DNA from: Hymenobacter terrenus
GTDB taxonomy: Bacteria; Bacteroidota; Bacteroidia; Cytophagales; Hymenobacteraceae
Assembly (NCBI RefSeq): GCF_000972495.1
Contig: NZ_LATM01000018.1
Span: forward strand, 40,088 to 104,087
Direction of reading: 5' to 3'
Length of the DNA: 64,000 nt
Under the pieces are notes generated by a model that saw nothing but the letters and a program-made list of their open reading frames with translations, was not told the DNA's origin and did not search any database. A program made the position numbers and the translations under genes. Numbering within the stretch: position 1 is the first letter of the stretch; the number at the start of each line of letters is the position of its first letter. Of the stretch, positions 36,442 to 44,879 are shown piece after piece.

Positions 36442-36774
36442 ACAGATTCGGGATAAAAAATGAGTAACTGCTATTTGCATACCCAAGTTAGATACAATAA
36501 TCAAGTATCCAACTTCCAGGGGACAAATATTGCGATTTTTTTTGAGATTACAACAAACAAGTTGCATCACGGTGTAATAACATTCTAACTATCGGAAGGT
36601 TGTGTCTGCAATAAATATAATCTGAATCATGCTTCAAAAATCTCTGCGGGAGGTGTTGCGAAAACGTTTGGTTGAAGAAATACCTCGCAAAGTGCAAATA
36701 GCATTCCTGATTTTGGAAAAACACGCAGATAACCTGCACGTGATTGGCTGAAATCGTGCCAAAACGAGTTGCCT

Positions 36775-37674
36775 TCAAAGAATATTATTTAGTTGCTCTT
36801 TTATTTTTTCCAACTCTTCCTTCATCCCTACCACGAGGTGTTGCATGGTTGCATCGTTGGCTTTGGAGCCGATAGTGTTGATTTCACGGCCAATTTCCTG
36901 GGCTAAGAAGCCGAGCTTTTTACCCACTGCTTCATCTGGTTGGTGCACCGCCTGCTCGAAGTAGGCCAAATGCGCTGCCAAGCGCACTTTCTCTTCGGCA
37001 ATATCCAGCTTCTCGATATAGTAGAGGACCTCTTGCTCAAATCGAATCGGATTGAATTGCTCGTGACTAGTGAGTTCGGCTAAATGAGCCGCCAAGCGCT
37101 GCCGTATGTGCTCGATACGAGCAGGGTCGTGCTGCTCCACCGCAGCCAACTGTTGGCGGATGACTGCCACGTAGCTGAGGATTTCGGCGCTAAGTGTGCT
37201 GCCTTCGTCTTGCCGGAACTGTTGGATAGCTGTTAGAGCTTCTATTAGTAAGGGCTGCAGTTCAGACCAAGCTACGTCTTCGGCGATGGGCTCGGCTTCG
37301 CGGGCTTCGGCGGCGCTGGGAATGACGCCGGGCAGGCGTAAAGCAGCCAGTAGGGTCGCTTCGCTAGTGTGGAGCCCTAGACTCTGAGCCACTTCTTTAA
37401 GTTCGTGGAAGGTCGCCATCAGGGCTTCCTTATTGAGAGGGTTGGTGATACGGGCCGCCGCCGGACGCACAAAATCTAGGTTGAGGTTGACCTTACCGCG
37501 CAGCAAAGCTTTGGCTACCGTATTGCGAATTTCGACCTCGTGCGGCAGCAGGAAGCGTGGCAGCCGTAGAGTAAGGTCCAGGGTCTTGGAATTGATAGAC
37601 TTTAGCTCGACGGTGGCCGTGTAAGAGTCGGTTTCGCGGTGAGCTTGGCCGTAGCCAGTCATGGAGAGAAGCAT
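36775..37674 (-). CDS. YicC/YloC family endoribonuclease
   Basis: A 299-residue protein beginning MLLSMTGYGQAHRETDSYTA, the hallmark of the YicC family, with ELKSINSKTLDLTLRLPRFL and the C-terminal signature KKLGFLAQEIGREINTIGSK followed by ANDATMQHLVVGMKEELEKI. E. coli YicC is an endoribonuclease affecting sRNA stability; YloC of Bacillus is related. In many Bacteroidota yicC precedes gmk, but no gmk is found here. The stop lies close to a 200-bp AT-rich gap without genes. Confidence 0.95.
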   Translation of the reverse strand: MLLSMTGYGQAHRETDSYTATVELKSINSKTLDLTLRLPRFLLPHEVEIRNTVAKALLRGKVNLNLDFVRPAAARITNPLNKEALMATFHELKEVAQSLGLHTSEATLLAALRLPGVIPSAAEAREAEPIAEDVAWSELQPLLIEALTAIQQFRQDEGSTLSAEILSYVAVIRQQLAAVEQHDPARIEHIRQRLAAHLAELTSHEQFNPIRFEQEVLYYIEKLDIAEEKVRLAAHLAYFEQAVHQPDEAVGKKLGFLAQEIGREINTIGSKANDATMQHLVVGMKEELEKIKEQLNNIL

Positions 37675-38144
37675 CAGTAATTAGCTGAGTAAGGCGTGCT
37701 TGCTACTGTTACAGCGCCCGCTGTAGCAGCTGTTTCTAATCTAGCTTGAAACTGCTGGTTTTAAGTCTAAAATGAGCAAAGTATAATAAATCCAGCAGCC
37801 AGCAGCTAAAAACCAGCAGAATAATTACTACTAACTGGTAGCGCAAAGGAAGGGCATTTATGGCGGACTAAAAATCAGGGCTAAGAGCAATAAGTGATGG
37901 TAGCCATTGATTAGTAAGATAAGGAATGTCTAGCTTGTTATAATGTTCTATTAAACTGACACTGATACTGCAAAAGATAGGTTGAAAAGTGACCAAACCC
38001 CTACTGCAAAAAGGCCGCAAAAGTAGGTGTTTCAGTTAGTTCGCAAAACAGCTGAGCCTTGCCATAACAATAGCGTAATTCACCGGCTATGTTGCCGTAA
38101 CAGGCTCCCGGTAATTTTGTGGCATCAAACCAACTTGCTATTGT
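37675..38144. other. AT-rich divergent intergenic region between yicC-type gene and TonB receptor
   Basis: About 470 bp without a gene. It is notably AT-rich for this genome and holds the TonB receptor promoter at its right end. A loose repeat of ccagcag/ccagcagc motifs lies around 37790-37820. No RNA gene is recognised. Confidence 0.5.
38092..38119 (+). promoter_or_regulatory. -33/-7 promoter of the TonB receptor gene
   Basis: TTG at 38092-38094 and TAATTTTG at 38112-38119 have the Bacteroidota spacing of about 20 bp. The ATG follows 26 bp after the -7 element. Confidence 0.6.
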
Positions 38145-40961
38145 ATGCGTCTTTTCTTATTGGGGTTCTTTTTATTGTGGATAAATACGTTGGCTTTCGG
38201 CCAGCAAGGGACACTAGCCGGGAAAGTAACAGATAAAAAAACTAAAGAGGGCGTTATCGGGGCTACCGTACTCGTGACGGGTACAACCCAGGCTGCTCCC
38301 GTGAGCCTGGACGGTAGCTACTCGTTGCCCCTCGATGCAGGCACTTATAATATCACGGTGACCTATGTCGGCTACAAGCCACTCACGTTCCCCGGTATCG
38401 TGATAAAAAGTGGAGAGACTACTACGCTGAATGGCACAATGGAGGAAAGCGCCACCAGCCTCACCGAAGTAACAGTAACTGGTGTCAAGCAGACTGGCAC
38501 TGAGGTCGCTCTAATCCAGGACCTGAAAAAAAGCGAAGTAGTAGTGAGCGGCATGAGCAGCGACCAGATTGTAAAGTCGTTGGACCGTGACGCGGCCGAA
38601 GTAGTGAAGCGCATTCCTGGCGTCACGATTCAGAGTAACAACTTTATTGTAATTCGAGGCTTAGCCGAGCGATACAATACTGTGATGCTGAATGATGTTC
38701 TCACGCCGTCAGCTGAAGTCGATACCCGCTCGTTTTCCTTTGACATACTGCCCAGCTCGGTGATTGACCGAGTGCTGATTTTTAAGTCGGGTTCGCCAGA
38801 GTTACCCGGCGAGATGGGCGGCGGCGTGGTGAAGGTGTACACTAAGAACAGTGTGCTGGAAAATTCGACTAGCTTGACTGTGTCGGGCTGGTACCGGCAC
38901 AACACGACATTCAAGGATTTTCTGACTTCGCCTAAGCGCGGCGACGGAGGGTTGCGCACGGAAACGATTGGCTACGACGGCGGCGACCGGCAACTGCCCG
39001 ACAATTTTCCGGACCGGGTTGAGCGTCAGCCAATTTCTTTTAAAAACATCTGGTTGCCCCGGTCATTGACGGCTCTGCCCGACCTGCGTATCTCGCTCGG
39101 CTTGGCGCGCAAGTATGAAATTGGCAGTGTCTACCTGAGCAATGTCACGTCGCTCTCCTATTCCAACACACGCGAACAATATACTAACCTTCGTCAGCGC
39201 TTTCTGCGCGAATTTGACCCCGAAACCAATCGTCCTGCCTTGCAGTGGACGTACGACGATACGCAATCCAACCAAGCCGTGCGCGTGGGGGTAGTTCATA
39301 ACTGGCAGGTGCGCTTAAACGACCGTAACCGCTTGGAGTTCCGGAATTTCTTGAATCAGTACGCTACCGACGAGGTGGCGCGCCGCGTGGGTCAGACCCT
39401 AGACCAGGGCTTCGAGCGCAACGACAACGCCCTACACTACCAGAGTCGCACCGTGTACTCCGGACAGCTATCGGGAACGCACCAAACCGGGAAAAATGAC
39501 CGCAGCACCATTAATTGGGCCAGCGGTTATAACTACGTTTTCCGCGACGAGCCCGATTATAGCCGTTATCGCAACCAGCGCCGCATCCCCGAGCCCGGCC
39601 TGCCCACGCGAGAATTCCAGGTGGTGATTCCGCCCGTCGGTAACTCATTCGATGCCAGTCGCTTCTTTTCCGACCTGCGCGAAAATACCTATATGGCCAA
39701 TGGGCAGTTTGAACGCAGCATTCCGGGGCGAGACACTACCAAAGCCAACACCTATAAAGTGCGCGTCGGATTTTACGCCGAGCAGAAGGAACGTACCTTG
39801 CAGAACCGCGTTTTCTCCTACATTGTCGGCCGGGAGTCTACATTTAACAGGGCTCTGGAAATCCTGCCGATAGACCAGATTTTTGCTCCGCAGAATATTG
39901 ATCCTGTAACCGGCTTTGTGCTACAAGAGGGCACTACCGGTGAAGACCGCTATACGGGTCGCAATACGTTGATGGCTAGCTATGTGGGGATAGTGGCTCC
40001 CATATCCGATAAGTTCAGCATTTCGGGCGGGGTACGGGGCGAATACAATCGCCGGTATTTGAAATCGGGCAATCCGCTGCGAGCCCCTTACCGCGAGAAC
40101 AAATTTATTCCGATGCCTTCGGTGAACGCCACTTACAACTTCAACGACCGTTCGCTGCTTCGCCTAGCTAGCTCAGTAACGGCCAACCGGCCGGAGTTTC
40201 GCGAAATCGCCTCTTATGAGTACTTTGACTTTATCAACAACGCGGTGGTGCGGGGCAACGACTCGCTACGCACGGCCACCATTTACAACGCCGACCTGCG
40301 CTACGAGTTCTACCCCACGCGCTCGGAAATGATTTCGTTTGGGGTGTTTGGAAAGATTTTCCGCAATGCCATCGAGCAGACCACTTTGTCGGTAGCCACC
40401 GAGCAACTGAACGTAACCTTTCAGAACGCCGACCGGGCCATTGACCTCGGCGCCGAAGTTGAGGCGCGCAAGTCGTTGCGCGACCTGACCGAAAACGTTT
40501 TCCTGCAACGCTTCTCGGCAGTGGTCAATGCCTCGCTTATTTACAGCACCGTGCGCCTGACTGACAATTCGCGCAACCGCGACTTCGCCCTGAACGACCG
40601 TCCCCTACAAGGACAGTCGCCCTATGTGGTGAATGCGGGCTTGTTCTATCAGGACGACGAAAGCCGGCTCCAGGTCTCAGCCCAGTATAATGTAGTTGGA
40701 CAACGCATCCGCTTCGTAGGCGACCAGCGGAACAACTACTCCATTATCGAAATGCCGCGGCATGTGGTGGACTTGGCCGTCACCAAAAGTTTTGGCAAGC
40801 ACCTGCAAATGCGGGTGGGCATTCAGGATTTGCTTAACCAGCGCTACCGGTTCCTTTACGACTACGACGGTAACAGCAAGATTAGTGGCAATGAGGACGG
40901 CTCATTCGCCTCCTATCGCCGCGGAAGCTACTCTACGTTTGGCCTGACGTGGAATTTTTAA
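38145..40961 (+). CDS. TonB-dependent receptor with carboxypeptidase-regulatory-like domain
   Basis: A 938-residue outer-membrane receptor: signal peptide (MRLFLLGFFLLWINTLAFG), a CarboxypepD_reg-like domain (about 20-105; GTLAGKVTDKKTKEGVIGAT), a plug (about 110-240; IVKSLDRDAAEVVKRIPGVT, IVIRGLAERYNTVMLNDVL) and a beta-barrel ending in an aromatic residue (YSTFGLTWNF). It imports a ligand with TonB-ExbBD energy. No SusD partner follows; instead a T9SS-secreted beta-helix protein gene comes 93 bp after the stop, so the pair may bind and import the same ligand. No ligand can be named. Confidence 0.95.
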   Translation: MRLFLLGFFLLWINTLAFGQQGTLAGKVTDKKTKEGVIGATVLVTGTTQAAPVSLDGSYSLPLDAGTYNITVTYVGYKPLTFPGIVIKSGETTTLNGTMEESATSLTEVTVTGVKQTGTEVALIQDLKKSEVVVSGMSSDQIVKSLDRDAAEVVKRIPGVTIQSNNFIVIRGLAERYNTVMLNDVLTPSAEVDTRSFSFDILPSSVIDRVLIFKSGSPELPGEMGGGVVKVYTKNSVLENSTSLTVSGWYRHNTTFKDFLTSPKRGDGGLRTETIGYDGGDRQLPDNFPDRVERQPISFKNIWLPRSLTALPDLRISLGLARKYEIGSVYLSNVTSLSYSNTREQYTNLRQRFLREFDPETNRPALQWTYDDTQSNQAVRVGVVHNWQVRLNDRNRLEFRNFLNQYATDEVARRVGQTLDQGFERNDNALHYQSRTVYSGQLSGTHQTGKNDRSTINWASGYNYVFRDEPDYSRYRNQRRIPEPGLPTREFQVVIPPVGNSFDASRFFSDLRENTYMANGQFERSIPGRDTTKANTYKVRVGFYAEQKERTLQNRVFSYIVGRESTFNRALEILPIDQIFAPQNIDPVTGFVLQEGTTGEDRYTGRNTLMASYVGIVAPISDKFSISGGVRGEYNRRYLKSGNPLRAPYRENKFIPMPSVNATYNFNDRSLLRLASSVTANRPEFREIASYEYFDFINNAVVRGNDSLRTATIYNADLRYEFYPTRSEMISFGVFGKIFRNAIEQTTLSVATEQLNVTFQNADRAIDLGAEVEARKSLRDLTENVFLQRFSAVVNASLIYSTVRLTDNSRNRDFALNDRPLQGQSPYVVNAGLFYQDDESRLQVSAQYNVVGQRIRFVGDQRNNYSIIEMPRHVVDLAVTKSFGKHLQMRVGIQDLLNQRYRFLYDYDGNSKISGNEDGSFASYRRGSYSTFGLTWNF

Positions 40962-41054
40962 ATAAACTAATCTTAACAAAACCCTAACGGCGCGGCGTTG
41001 AACTGCCCGTACACCCAACTCAATTACTTTTCTCTCCCTTTTTTCAACATCCCC

Positions 41055-42764
41055 ATGAAAAAAATTGTATTAAGTGTATTAGTGGCCGTTGCAGCCGTTG
41101 CAGCTCGGGCACCCCAGGCTCAGGCGCAGACGGTCTGTCCAGCCGCGCCGGCCCCCATTACGGTGTCGGGTTCGATTACGGCACCAAATACAACGTGGTC
41201 GCGCAACAACATCTACGCGCTTAGCGGTTTCGTATACGTGCGTAGTGGCGCAGTACTCACTATCGAGCCGGGCACCATCATCAAAGGTATCAAGTCGGCA
41301 GCGACCCCTGCGGCGCTCATCATCGAGCCAGGTGCTCAGATTATCGCCAACGGTACCGCCTCGCAGCCCATTGTATTCACCTCCAACGAGCCGGCCGGTT
41401 CGCGGAGCCGTGGCGACTGGGGCGGTCTGGTGTTAGCCGGCCGCGCGCCAATTAACGCCACCGGGGCGCCCACCATAGAAGGGGGTATTGGCACCACGTA
41501 TGGCGGTAACCTGCCCAATGACAACTCTGGCATCCTGCGCTACGTGCGCATCGAGTTCCCCGGCATTCCGCTGAGTACGGCGGCCAACTCGGAAATCAAT
41601 GGTCTGAGCCTATATGGCGTGGGTGCTGGTACTACCATTGAGTACGTCCAGGTGCATTCGAGCGGCGACGATGCCTTTGAGTGGTTTGGCGGGAACTCGA
41701 ATGCTCGCTACCTGATAGCCAACGCGACGACCGACGACGATTTTGATACTGATCTTGGCTACACAGGCCGTGTGCAGTTTGCCGTGACCGTGCGCGACGC
41801 GGCCGTGGCCGACGTATCGGGCTCGACAGCATTCGAGTCGGACAATGACCAAGGGGGCTCGGTGGCCACGCCGCAAACGGCCCCGGTATTCTCGAATGTG
41901 AGTGCTTTCCTGCAAGGCACCACGCTCAACGCAAACTACACTCGTGCGCTGCACCTGCGCCGCAATACTGCCATCTCGATTTTCAACTCCGTGTTCACAG
42001 GCTGGCCCACTGGCCTGTTCATTGATGGTGCCACATCGCAGGCCAGCGCCACTGGCGGCTCGTTAGTGCTGCGCAACAACGTACTGGCTGGCATAACCCA
42101 GAACTACGGAGCCAACCCCGCATCGGGCTTTAACCACCAAAGCTTTTTTGAAGATGCGTCGCGTGGCAACCAGGTGTTTTCGGCCATCAGCGCGCTGGGC
42201 TTGAACGCCGACAACTTCAATGCCATCAACTCAAACGGGACGCCAAACGGAGTGCCCGAGTTCGCTCTACCAGCTGCTTCGGTATTGGCTAGCGGGGCAT
42301 CGTTTGCAGATGCCAAGCTGACCGGTGCTGGCAACGGCGGGCCGAACAGCACCTTCCAAGTGGTGAACTACCGCGGCGCTTTCGGCCCGGCTAGCACGGC
42401 TACCAGCAACTGGGCTACTGGTTGGACAAACTTCAATCCCCAAATCTCGTGCTACAACCGCCCCGGTATAACCCTGAGTAACCGCGAAGTGGTAAACGCC
42501 CCGTTGCAGTCCCTCACCGTGTCGCCTAACCCAACTAGTGGCAACGCAGCCACTCTGGGCTTTGATGTTAAGCGTACTACTACTGCTACCGTGCGTGTAC
42601 TAGACATGATGGGCCGCCGGGTAGCCACTGTGTTGGAGGCTGGTAAACTGACTGCCGGCCCGCAAAGCTTGGCTTTGCCGACTACGCTGGCTCCCGGCGT
42701 GTATGTGGCAACAGTAACCACGGTCGATGCCCTGCAATCGGTTCGCTTTACCGTGACTGAGTAG
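41055..42764 (+). CDS. T9SS type A secreted beta-helix protein
   Basis: A 569-residue secreted protein: signal peptide (MKKIVLSVLVAVAAVAARAP, cleavage near QAQA), a right-handed beta-helix-like body (YALSGFVYVRSGAVLTIEPG, GTIIKGIKSA, GDWGGLVLAGRAPINATGAP), the YVQVHSSGDDAFEWFGGNSN stretch, and a C-terminal type A sorting domain (about 490-569; LTVSPNPTSGNAATLGFDV, VLDMMGRRVATV, LAPGVYVATVT). The sorting domain routes it through the T9SS (SprA is encoded here) to the cell surface. It follows the TonB receptor and may be expressed with it. A hairpin follows. Confidence 0.92.
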   Translation: MKKIVLSVLVAVAAVAARAPQAQAQTVCPAAPAPITVSGSITAPNTTWSRNNIYALSGFVYVRSGAVLTIEPGTIIKGIKSAATPAALIIEPGAQIIANGTASQPIVFTSNEPAGSRSRGDWGGLVLAGRAPINATGAPTIEGGIGTTYGGNLPNDNSGILRYVRIEFPGIPLSTAANSEINGLSLYGVGAGTTIEYVQVHSSGDDAFEWFGGNSNARYLIANATTDDDFDTDLGYTGRVQFAVTVRDAAVADVSGSTAFESDNDQGGSVATPQTAPVFSNVSAFLQGTTLNANYTRALHLRRNTAISIFNSVFTGWPTGLFIDGATSQASATGGSLVLRNNVLAGITQNYGANPASGFNHQSFFEDASRGNQVFSAISALGLNADNFNAINSNGTPNGVPEFALPAASVLASGASFADAKLTGAGNGGPNSTFQVVNYRGAFGPASTATSNWATGWTNFNPQISCYNRPGITLSNREVVNAPLQSLTVSPNPTSGNAATLGFDVKRTTTATVRVLDMMGRRVATVLEAGKLTAGPQSLALPTTLAPGVYVATVTTVDALQSVRFTVTE

Positions 42765-42786
42765 TCTCTTTTATAGAAAACTGTGT

Positions 42787-42832
42787 GTTTAATGAAAGCC
42801 GATGCTGTTTTGAGTGTCGGTTTTCATTAAAC
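42787..42832 (+). terminator. Hairpin downstream of the beta-helix protein gene
   Basis: Sixteen-bp arms (gtttaatgaaagccga and tcggttttcattaaac, one G-T wobble) enclose a 14-base loop. The stem is long and AT-rich, with no following T-run. Confidence 0.6.
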
Positions 42833-42848
42833 CATAATTAGAAAGCTT

Positions 42849-42926
42849 GGAAATGACCAAGCTTTTTTTGATCTTATTGTATAATATAATTAATATAATA
42901 AGATTAAAAAAAGCTTGGTCATTTCC
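42849..42926. repeat. 30-bp inverted repeat with AT-rich spacer
   Basis: Two 30-bp arms (42849-42878 and 42897-42926) are complementary at all but one position and are separated by 18 bp of pure A/T except one G. The left arm overlaps a smaller hairpin, aagcttgg-aaatga-ccaagctt plus T-run, which can end transcription arriving from the left. The right arm ends 8 bp before the ATG of the IS-split gene, so it lies in that gene's promoter or leader. Confidence 0.8.
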
Positions 42927-43182
42927 TTTCAGTATGATCAATCCCTACAGAGAATTTTCGGGAGCGCGCTACCTGACGCTGCTGAGTATTGTCACTTGTC
43001 TCTTCGCTACTTCGGTGAAAGTTCAAGCACAAGCTAGTGAAAAAACCGGGCTTACGCCCACTACGCCAAGTGCTTCGATGGCCATATCTTCTGAGGCAAT
43101 AGCTGCAGCGCCATTGATTTCTAATAAAATCCAGTTTCACGGACAAGTACCCTGAGGTGGTCGGGTGCCAGTGGACACGAAG

Positions 43183-44073
43183 CTAAGGTAGGTTGAAAAG
43201 ATAGTGGAGTTCGAATTCGAGCGGGGTGCAGTAGCCCAAGGCGGAGTGCAGGCGTTGGGTGTTGTAGTAGTGGTCGAGGTACTCGGCCAGTTCGACGCGG
43301 GCTTCTTCCAAGTCGGCAAAGCAGGCACCACGCGGCAACAGTTCGGTTTTGAGCGTACTCCAGCCGCTCTCGGCCAGGGCGTTGTCGTAGGGGTTGCCGG
43401 GCCGGCTCAAGCTGGCAATGGCCTGGGTACGCTCCAAGAGCTGGGTGAAGGCGTCACTGGTGTACTGGCTGCCGCGGTCGGCGTGCACGAGCAAGCCGGG
43501 CGGGGGCTGGCAGACTGCAACAGCCCGGTTAAAGGCGGCCAGAATCAGGTCCGTGTGCAGCGATTCGCTCACGTGCCAGCCGACGACGCGCCGAGAAAAG
43601 GCATCGCGCCAGCAAGCCAGATAGGCCCAGTGCCCCGTGGCCAGGACCAGGTAGGTGATATCGCCGACCCAAATGTGGTTGGGGGCCGTGGCGGTGGGCC
43701 AAGTGGCTAACTTGTTGGCGGCGGCTACGGCCTGCGGGTCGGGCTGGGTAGTGCGCGGCGGCCGGGAACTGGTGCGGGTGCAGAGGGCCCGTAAGCCGCT
43801 GGCGCTGAGCCCGCCGCGCAGCCGCTGCCGGCCCACCTGATGACCTTCGCGGCGCAACTGGGCGCGTAGCCGGCGCTGGCCATAGCGGCCGGCATGGGTG
43901 GTAAACACGCGCTGGGCCGCCACTTGCCACGCGGGAAGTGGGAGCTCGGCCGCCGCTGCGGGGGCACGTTTACACCAGGCGTAGTAGCCGCTGGCACTGA
44001 CGCCCAGCAACTGGCACTGCTGCCACACGGGCCAGCAGGCAGCATGTAAGGCAATGAAAGCGAAGCGTTTCAT
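43183..44073 (-). CDS. IS3-family transposase OrfB (DDE integrase)
   Basis: A 296-residue rve-type integrase. The N-terminal HTH_21-like region contains SGYYAWCKRAPA. The catalytic DDE triad is visible: Asp in IWVGDITYLV, Asp in VHADRGSQYTS (the usual HSDRG reads HADRG) and Glu in NALAESGWSTLKTE. The ending LHSALGYCTPLEFE is typical of IS3. It is probably made mostly as an OrfAB fusion by -1 frameshifting; its ATG overlaps the orfA stop. Confidence 0.95.
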   Translation of the reverse strand: MKRFAFIALHAACWPVWQQCQLLGVSASGYYAWCKRAPAAAAELPLPAWQVAAQRVFTTHAGRYGQRRLRAQLRREGHQVGRQRLRGGLSASGLRALCTRTSSRPPRTTQPDPQAVAAANKLATWPTATAPNHIWVGDITYLVLATGHWAYLACWRDAFSRRVVGWHVSESLHTDLILAAFNRAVAVCQPPPGLLVHADRGSQYTSDAFTQLLERTQAIASLSRPGNPYDNALAESGWSTLKTELLPRGACFADLEEARVELAEYLDHYYNTQRLHSALGYCTPLEFELHYLFNLP

Positions 44074-44378
44074 CGGCCCGTCGGTTGCGAAAAGATGGTC
44101 AGCGCTTTTTTTAAAATGTCGCGCTCCATTTCGGCGCGGGCCAACTGGGTCCGCAACTGCTTGTTTTCCTGTTCCAAGACGTCGCTGCCCGCGGGGCGGG
44201 CGGCGTGCGCTCGGGCGGCGCGCACCCAGCGCCCCAGCAGCGCTTCGCTCATGCCCAGCGCTTGCGCCACCCGCGTCGCCGCCTGCCCGTCCTGGGTGAC
44301 GCGGCGGACTGCCTCGACCCGATAGGCCGCATCATATTTTCTTCGCTGCCGTTTGCCGGCTGGTTTTTCTGCTTCCAT
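44070..44378 (-). CDS. IS3-family OrfA (helix-turn-helix protein)
   Basis: A 102-residue protein: basic N-terminus, a helix-turn-helix (RRKYDAAYRVEAVRRVTQDG, ATRVAQALGMSEALLGRWVR) and a leucine-zipper coiled coil (EQENKQLRTQLARAEMERDI) ending LKKALTIFSQPTGR. OrfA recognises the inverted repeats and, alone, often limits transposition. The codons TTA AAA AAA GCG near its end form the frameshift site leading into orfB. Confidence 0.92.
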   Translation of the reverse strand: MEAEKPAGKRQRRKYDAAYRVEAVRRVTQDGQAATRVAQALGMSEALLGRWVRAARAHAARPAGSDVLEQENKQLRTQLARAEMERDILKKALTIFSQPTGR

Positions 44379-44509
44379 GACAGGGGAAAGTTACTTTCGC
44401 CGTGTCCAATTTTACCCGACCACCTCAGGTGTAAACCAGGCAGGTCTTAAGCCAATAGCTCACCATATATGGTACAGTGCGGACAATAGCCGCATTGTAC
44501 CGACGTCAG

Positions 44510-44560
44510 CAATTGAATAAAAAGCCTACCCCATCATGGGGCAGGCTTTTTATTCAATTG
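44510..44560 (+). terminator. Terminator of the IS-split gene
   Basis: Arms of 23 bp (caattgaataaaaagcctacc plus cc, and the matching right arm) pair with one mismatch around a 5-base loop. A-rich and T-rich ends make it bidirectional. The stop codon of the interrupted gene lies within the left arm. Confidence 0.88.
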
Positions 44561-44879
44561 CTTTTTCCTGGTTATTACTAGTCTGGTGGAAACAAAGCTT
44601 GGCAACCTCGGAGCCAAAGCTACCGGTATTATACACATGAAGGATATCATCTAAATTTCGCTGGATAGTATCAAATTTAACAAATTCCCTAAATAACAAT
44701 TAGGGTCGCCAATACTTCCTGCTCAACGCATTCAACGGCACCATTTCCACCACTTATAATTACCCGGCCTCTAACTTCAGAAAGTCCGCTACCTATTTCA
44801 GCGACTAGCCGGCGGGATAGAATAGAGGGATAAGAAGCTGTCCCAAACTGTACCTTGTGTCAAATTTCTCATTTCTCCT
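44561..44879. other. AT-rich intergenic region with possible gene remnants
   Basis: No intact gene. Two short open stretches look faintly protein-like: 44582-44671 (...GNKAWQPRSQSYRYYTHEGY...) and 44704-44808 (...YFLLNAFNGTISTTYNYPAS... ending in TAG), in different frames and each preceded by a stop. They could be the decayed 3' end of a lost gene, but chance is not excluded. Confidence 0.3.

Larger units (their letters stand above)
43150..44430 (-). mobile_element. Intact IS3-family insertion sequence
   Basis: A 1281-bp element with terminal inverted repeats (starting CCTGAGGTGGTCGGGT at both ends; about 25 of 30 outer bases match) and a 3-bp target duplication GTA (43147-43149 and 44431-44433). 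It encodes orfA and orfB on the minus strand, overlapping by ATGA. An A7 slippery run (44106-44112) near the end of orfA allows a -1 frameshift; the -1 frame is open from there into orfB. It looks recent because ends, duplication and both frames are intact. Confidence 0.93.
42934..44520 (+). pseudogene. Small secreted-protein gene split by the IS3 element
   Basis: The 5' part (42934-43149, 72 codons) encodes MINPYREFSGARYLTLLSIV and a signal peptide ending near KVQA, then reads to FHGQV. The IS element occupies 43150-44430. After it, from the second copy of the GTA target site (44431), the frame runs on in phase as NQAGLKPIAHHIWYSADNSR and IVPTSAIE, then TAA at 44518-44520. Removing the IS and one GTA gives an unbroken 100-codon secreted protein. 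Its stop lies inside a 51-bp terminator hairpin, as expected for a real gene end. No family is recognised. The truncated product alone could still be exported, ending a few codons into the IS. Confidence 0.85.

Noticed and set aside
37675..38144. RNA gene or riboswitch in the AT-rich gap before the TonB receptor gene
   Set aside because: No tRNA-, riboswitch- or sRNA-like structure was recognised; the composition alone is not evidence. Only a promoter was called.
42847..42933. Upstream ATG (42847) for the IS-split gene
   Set aside because: The extension would translate the inverted repeat and place the signal peptide far from the N-terminus; the ATG at 42934 gives a normal signal peptide.
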